This document shows, piece by piece, positions 6,070 through 7,017 of a DNA stretch of 7,017 nucleotides. The notes beneath the pieces are model-generated. The model searched no databases and was not told the origin of the DNA. It saw only the letters and a list, made by a program, of their open reading frames with translations. The stretch spans positions 1 to 7,017 of the forward strand of contig DAIEMM010000390.1 of NCBI GenBank assembly GCA_027349605.1. Reading direction: 5' to 3'. The translations under genes were made by a program, and so were the position numbers. The DNA comes from Anaeromyxobacteraceae bacterium (GTDB lineage Bacteria > Myxococcota > Myxococcia > Myxococcales > Anaeromyxobacteraceae). Positions within the stretch are counted from its first letter, which is position 1. The number at the start of each line of letters is the position of its first letter.

Positions 6070-7017
6070 TCACCCCGGCGTCGCGGAGAGCCGCGCGTCG
6101 AGCCTGGCCCGCTCCGCGTCGAAGGCCGGGCGCTCGGCGGCGGGGATGGCGGGGCGCGTGGTGCGGTGCACCTTGAACGGGTCGAGCACCTTTCCGGAGG
6201 CGTCCTCGAGCTGGTAGTGCAGGTGGGGCGCGGTGGAGTGGCCGCTGTTCCCGGACGCGGCGATCTCCTCGCCCTTCTTCACCGCGCGCCCCTTCTGCAT
6301 CGCCTTCGGCACCACGTCGAGGTGGAGGAAGATGGCGTGGCGCCCGGTGGCCGGGTCGACCAGGTCGAGGCAGTTGCCGTTGGCGGAGAATTTCCAGTTC
6401 CGCCGCTCCACGACTCCGTCGAAGGGGGCGTACACGGGAGTTCCCACCGGGGTCCGGAAGTCCACCCCCTTGTGGCGGCGCCCGTCGCGGACCAGCGAGG
6501 TGACCTGCTCGTAGTCGCGGATGGGGCCGTCGACGAGCCGCTCCTCCACCCCGATCCCGTCGGCGCTCCAGTAGTGCGGGTACTTCGCCCCCGGGGCCTG
6601 CCAGCGGTAGGCGGTGAAGGTGCGACCGAGCTTCTGGGAGGTGTAGCGGAGCGCCTCGACCACGGGCTCCTGCGAGTGGGTCGGCCCCGTGCCGCCGGGA
6701 GGCGCCGGGGAGAAGAGGATCTCGATCCGGTCGCCGCGACGCGCGTCCTTCGACACCTGGAGGCTCCAGACGAGGAGCCGGTTCACCACCTGCGTGAGCT
6801 CGGCGGCGAGCGGCTGCTCGCCCTGGCCCAGCGCGGCGGCGATCGACTCCTCGAGCGGCCCCAAGACCAGCGCGGAGATGCGGCGAGGCCCGGCGGGGGT
6901 GGGCGCGGCGGGGGCTGGCACGGCCGGTTGCGGGGCGGGGGAGGACGCCGGCGGAGGCGGGGCGTCGGGGACCGGGGCCTGCGGCGCGGCGGCCTGCGAA
7001 GGCGGCGGCGCCGGAGC
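6070..7017 (-). CDS. M23-family peptidoglycan metallopeptidase (MepM-like), N-terminus beyond the window
   Basis: Zinc endopeptidase that should cut peptidoglycan cross-bridges in the envelope. 315 residues are visible; the frame is still open at 7017, so the signal peptide and start are missing. The visible part begins with about 43 residues of Pro/Ala-rich linker, then a MepM-like middle domain (RRGDRIEILF, LRYTSQKLGRTFTAYRW), then the M23 domain. Zinc ligands are present: H182 and D186 in HKGVDF, and H267 in PHLHY (with H265 beside it), together with GTPVYAPFDGVV and FLHLD (H232). The usual ISSxFGxRxHP entry is replaced by QVTSLVRDGRRHKGVDF, without the FG/HP insert. A GTG inside the window at 6921 could start a shorter form, but it lies in the linker and makes no domain sense. 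It converges on the stress operon with 25 bp between stops. The catalytic set is intact, so activity is expected. Confidence 0.9.
   Translation of the reverse strand, partial: APAPPPSQAAAPQAPVPDAPPPPASSPAPQPAVPAPAAPTPAGPRRISALVLGPLEESIAAALGQGEQPLAAELTQVVNRLLVWSLQVSKDARRGDRIEILFSPAPPGGTGPTHSQEPVVEALRYTSQKLGRTFTAYRWQAPGAKYPHYWSADGIGVEERLVDGPIRDYEQVTSLVRDGRRHKGVDFRTPVGTPVYAPFDGVVERRNWKFSANGNCLDLVDPATGRHAIFLHLDVVPKAMQKGRAVKKGEEIAASGNSGHSTAPHLHYQLEDASGKVLDPFKVHRTTRPAIPAAERPAFDAERARLDARLSATPG

Noticed and set aside
6919..6921. GTG at 6921 as the start of the M23 peptidase
   Set aside because: The frame continues upstream to the window edge as Pro/Ala-rich linker, no SD is present, and no signal peptide would follow.

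Overview
The window is GC-rich (well over 60% by eye), with strong G/C bias at third codon positions. This leaves long antisense open frames that are not genes. A diheme cytochrome with a Cys-rich tail, a Cys-dense ferredoxin-like protein and an Ala/Pro-rich M23 peptidase together fit a high-GC deltaproteobacterium or myxobacterium (Anaeromyxobacter-like). That assignment is inference from style and gene content; no marker gene is present.

Layout. (1) Bases 1-793, minus strand: 5' part of a branched-chain amino-acid-type ABC transporter binding protein (LivK family), cut by the left edge. (2) 794-1033: divergent intergenic region with two inverted repeats, one a perfect 15-bp palindrome. (3) 1034-2341, plus: a soluble Cys-rich Fe-S protein with a winged-helix-like N-terminus, a CxC/C/C cluster, a CNCCGCCC motif and two 4Fe-4S ferredoxin motifs. 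(4) 2384-3514, plus: a two-domain diheme cytochrome c with a Cys-rich C-terminal tail but no visible signal peptide or ribosome-binding site, in the same reading frame as the Fe-S gene. (5) 3515-3658: convergent intergenic region with a strong hairpin. (6) 3659-4612, minus: a LysR-type regulator. (7) 4613-4733: A+T-enriched divergent control region with a LysR-type T-N11-A box and, nearer the next gene, a hairpin that buries its Shine-Dalgarno sequence. (8) 4734-5222 and 5235-6044, plus: a two-gene operon of a small helical RsbRD-N-like protein and a tandem-domain universal stress protein. (9) 6070-7017, minus: an M23 metallopeptidase that runs off the right edge.

How they may work together. 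The Fe-S protein and the cytochrome are adjacent and co-directional and may share an electron-transfer role, although one looks cytoplasmic and the other should be periplasmic. The LysR regulator probably controls itself and the divergent stress operon through the shared box, and the operon may also be tuned at translation by its leader hairpin. The binding protein and the M23 peptidase look like unrelated neighbours.

Points most worth a second look: the SD-sequestering hairpin before the stress operon, the LysR box in the same intergenic region, the apparently beheaded cytochrome right after an in-frame TGA, and the palindrome between the transporter and Fe-S genes. I see no RNA gene, CRISPR array, transposon or integrase.
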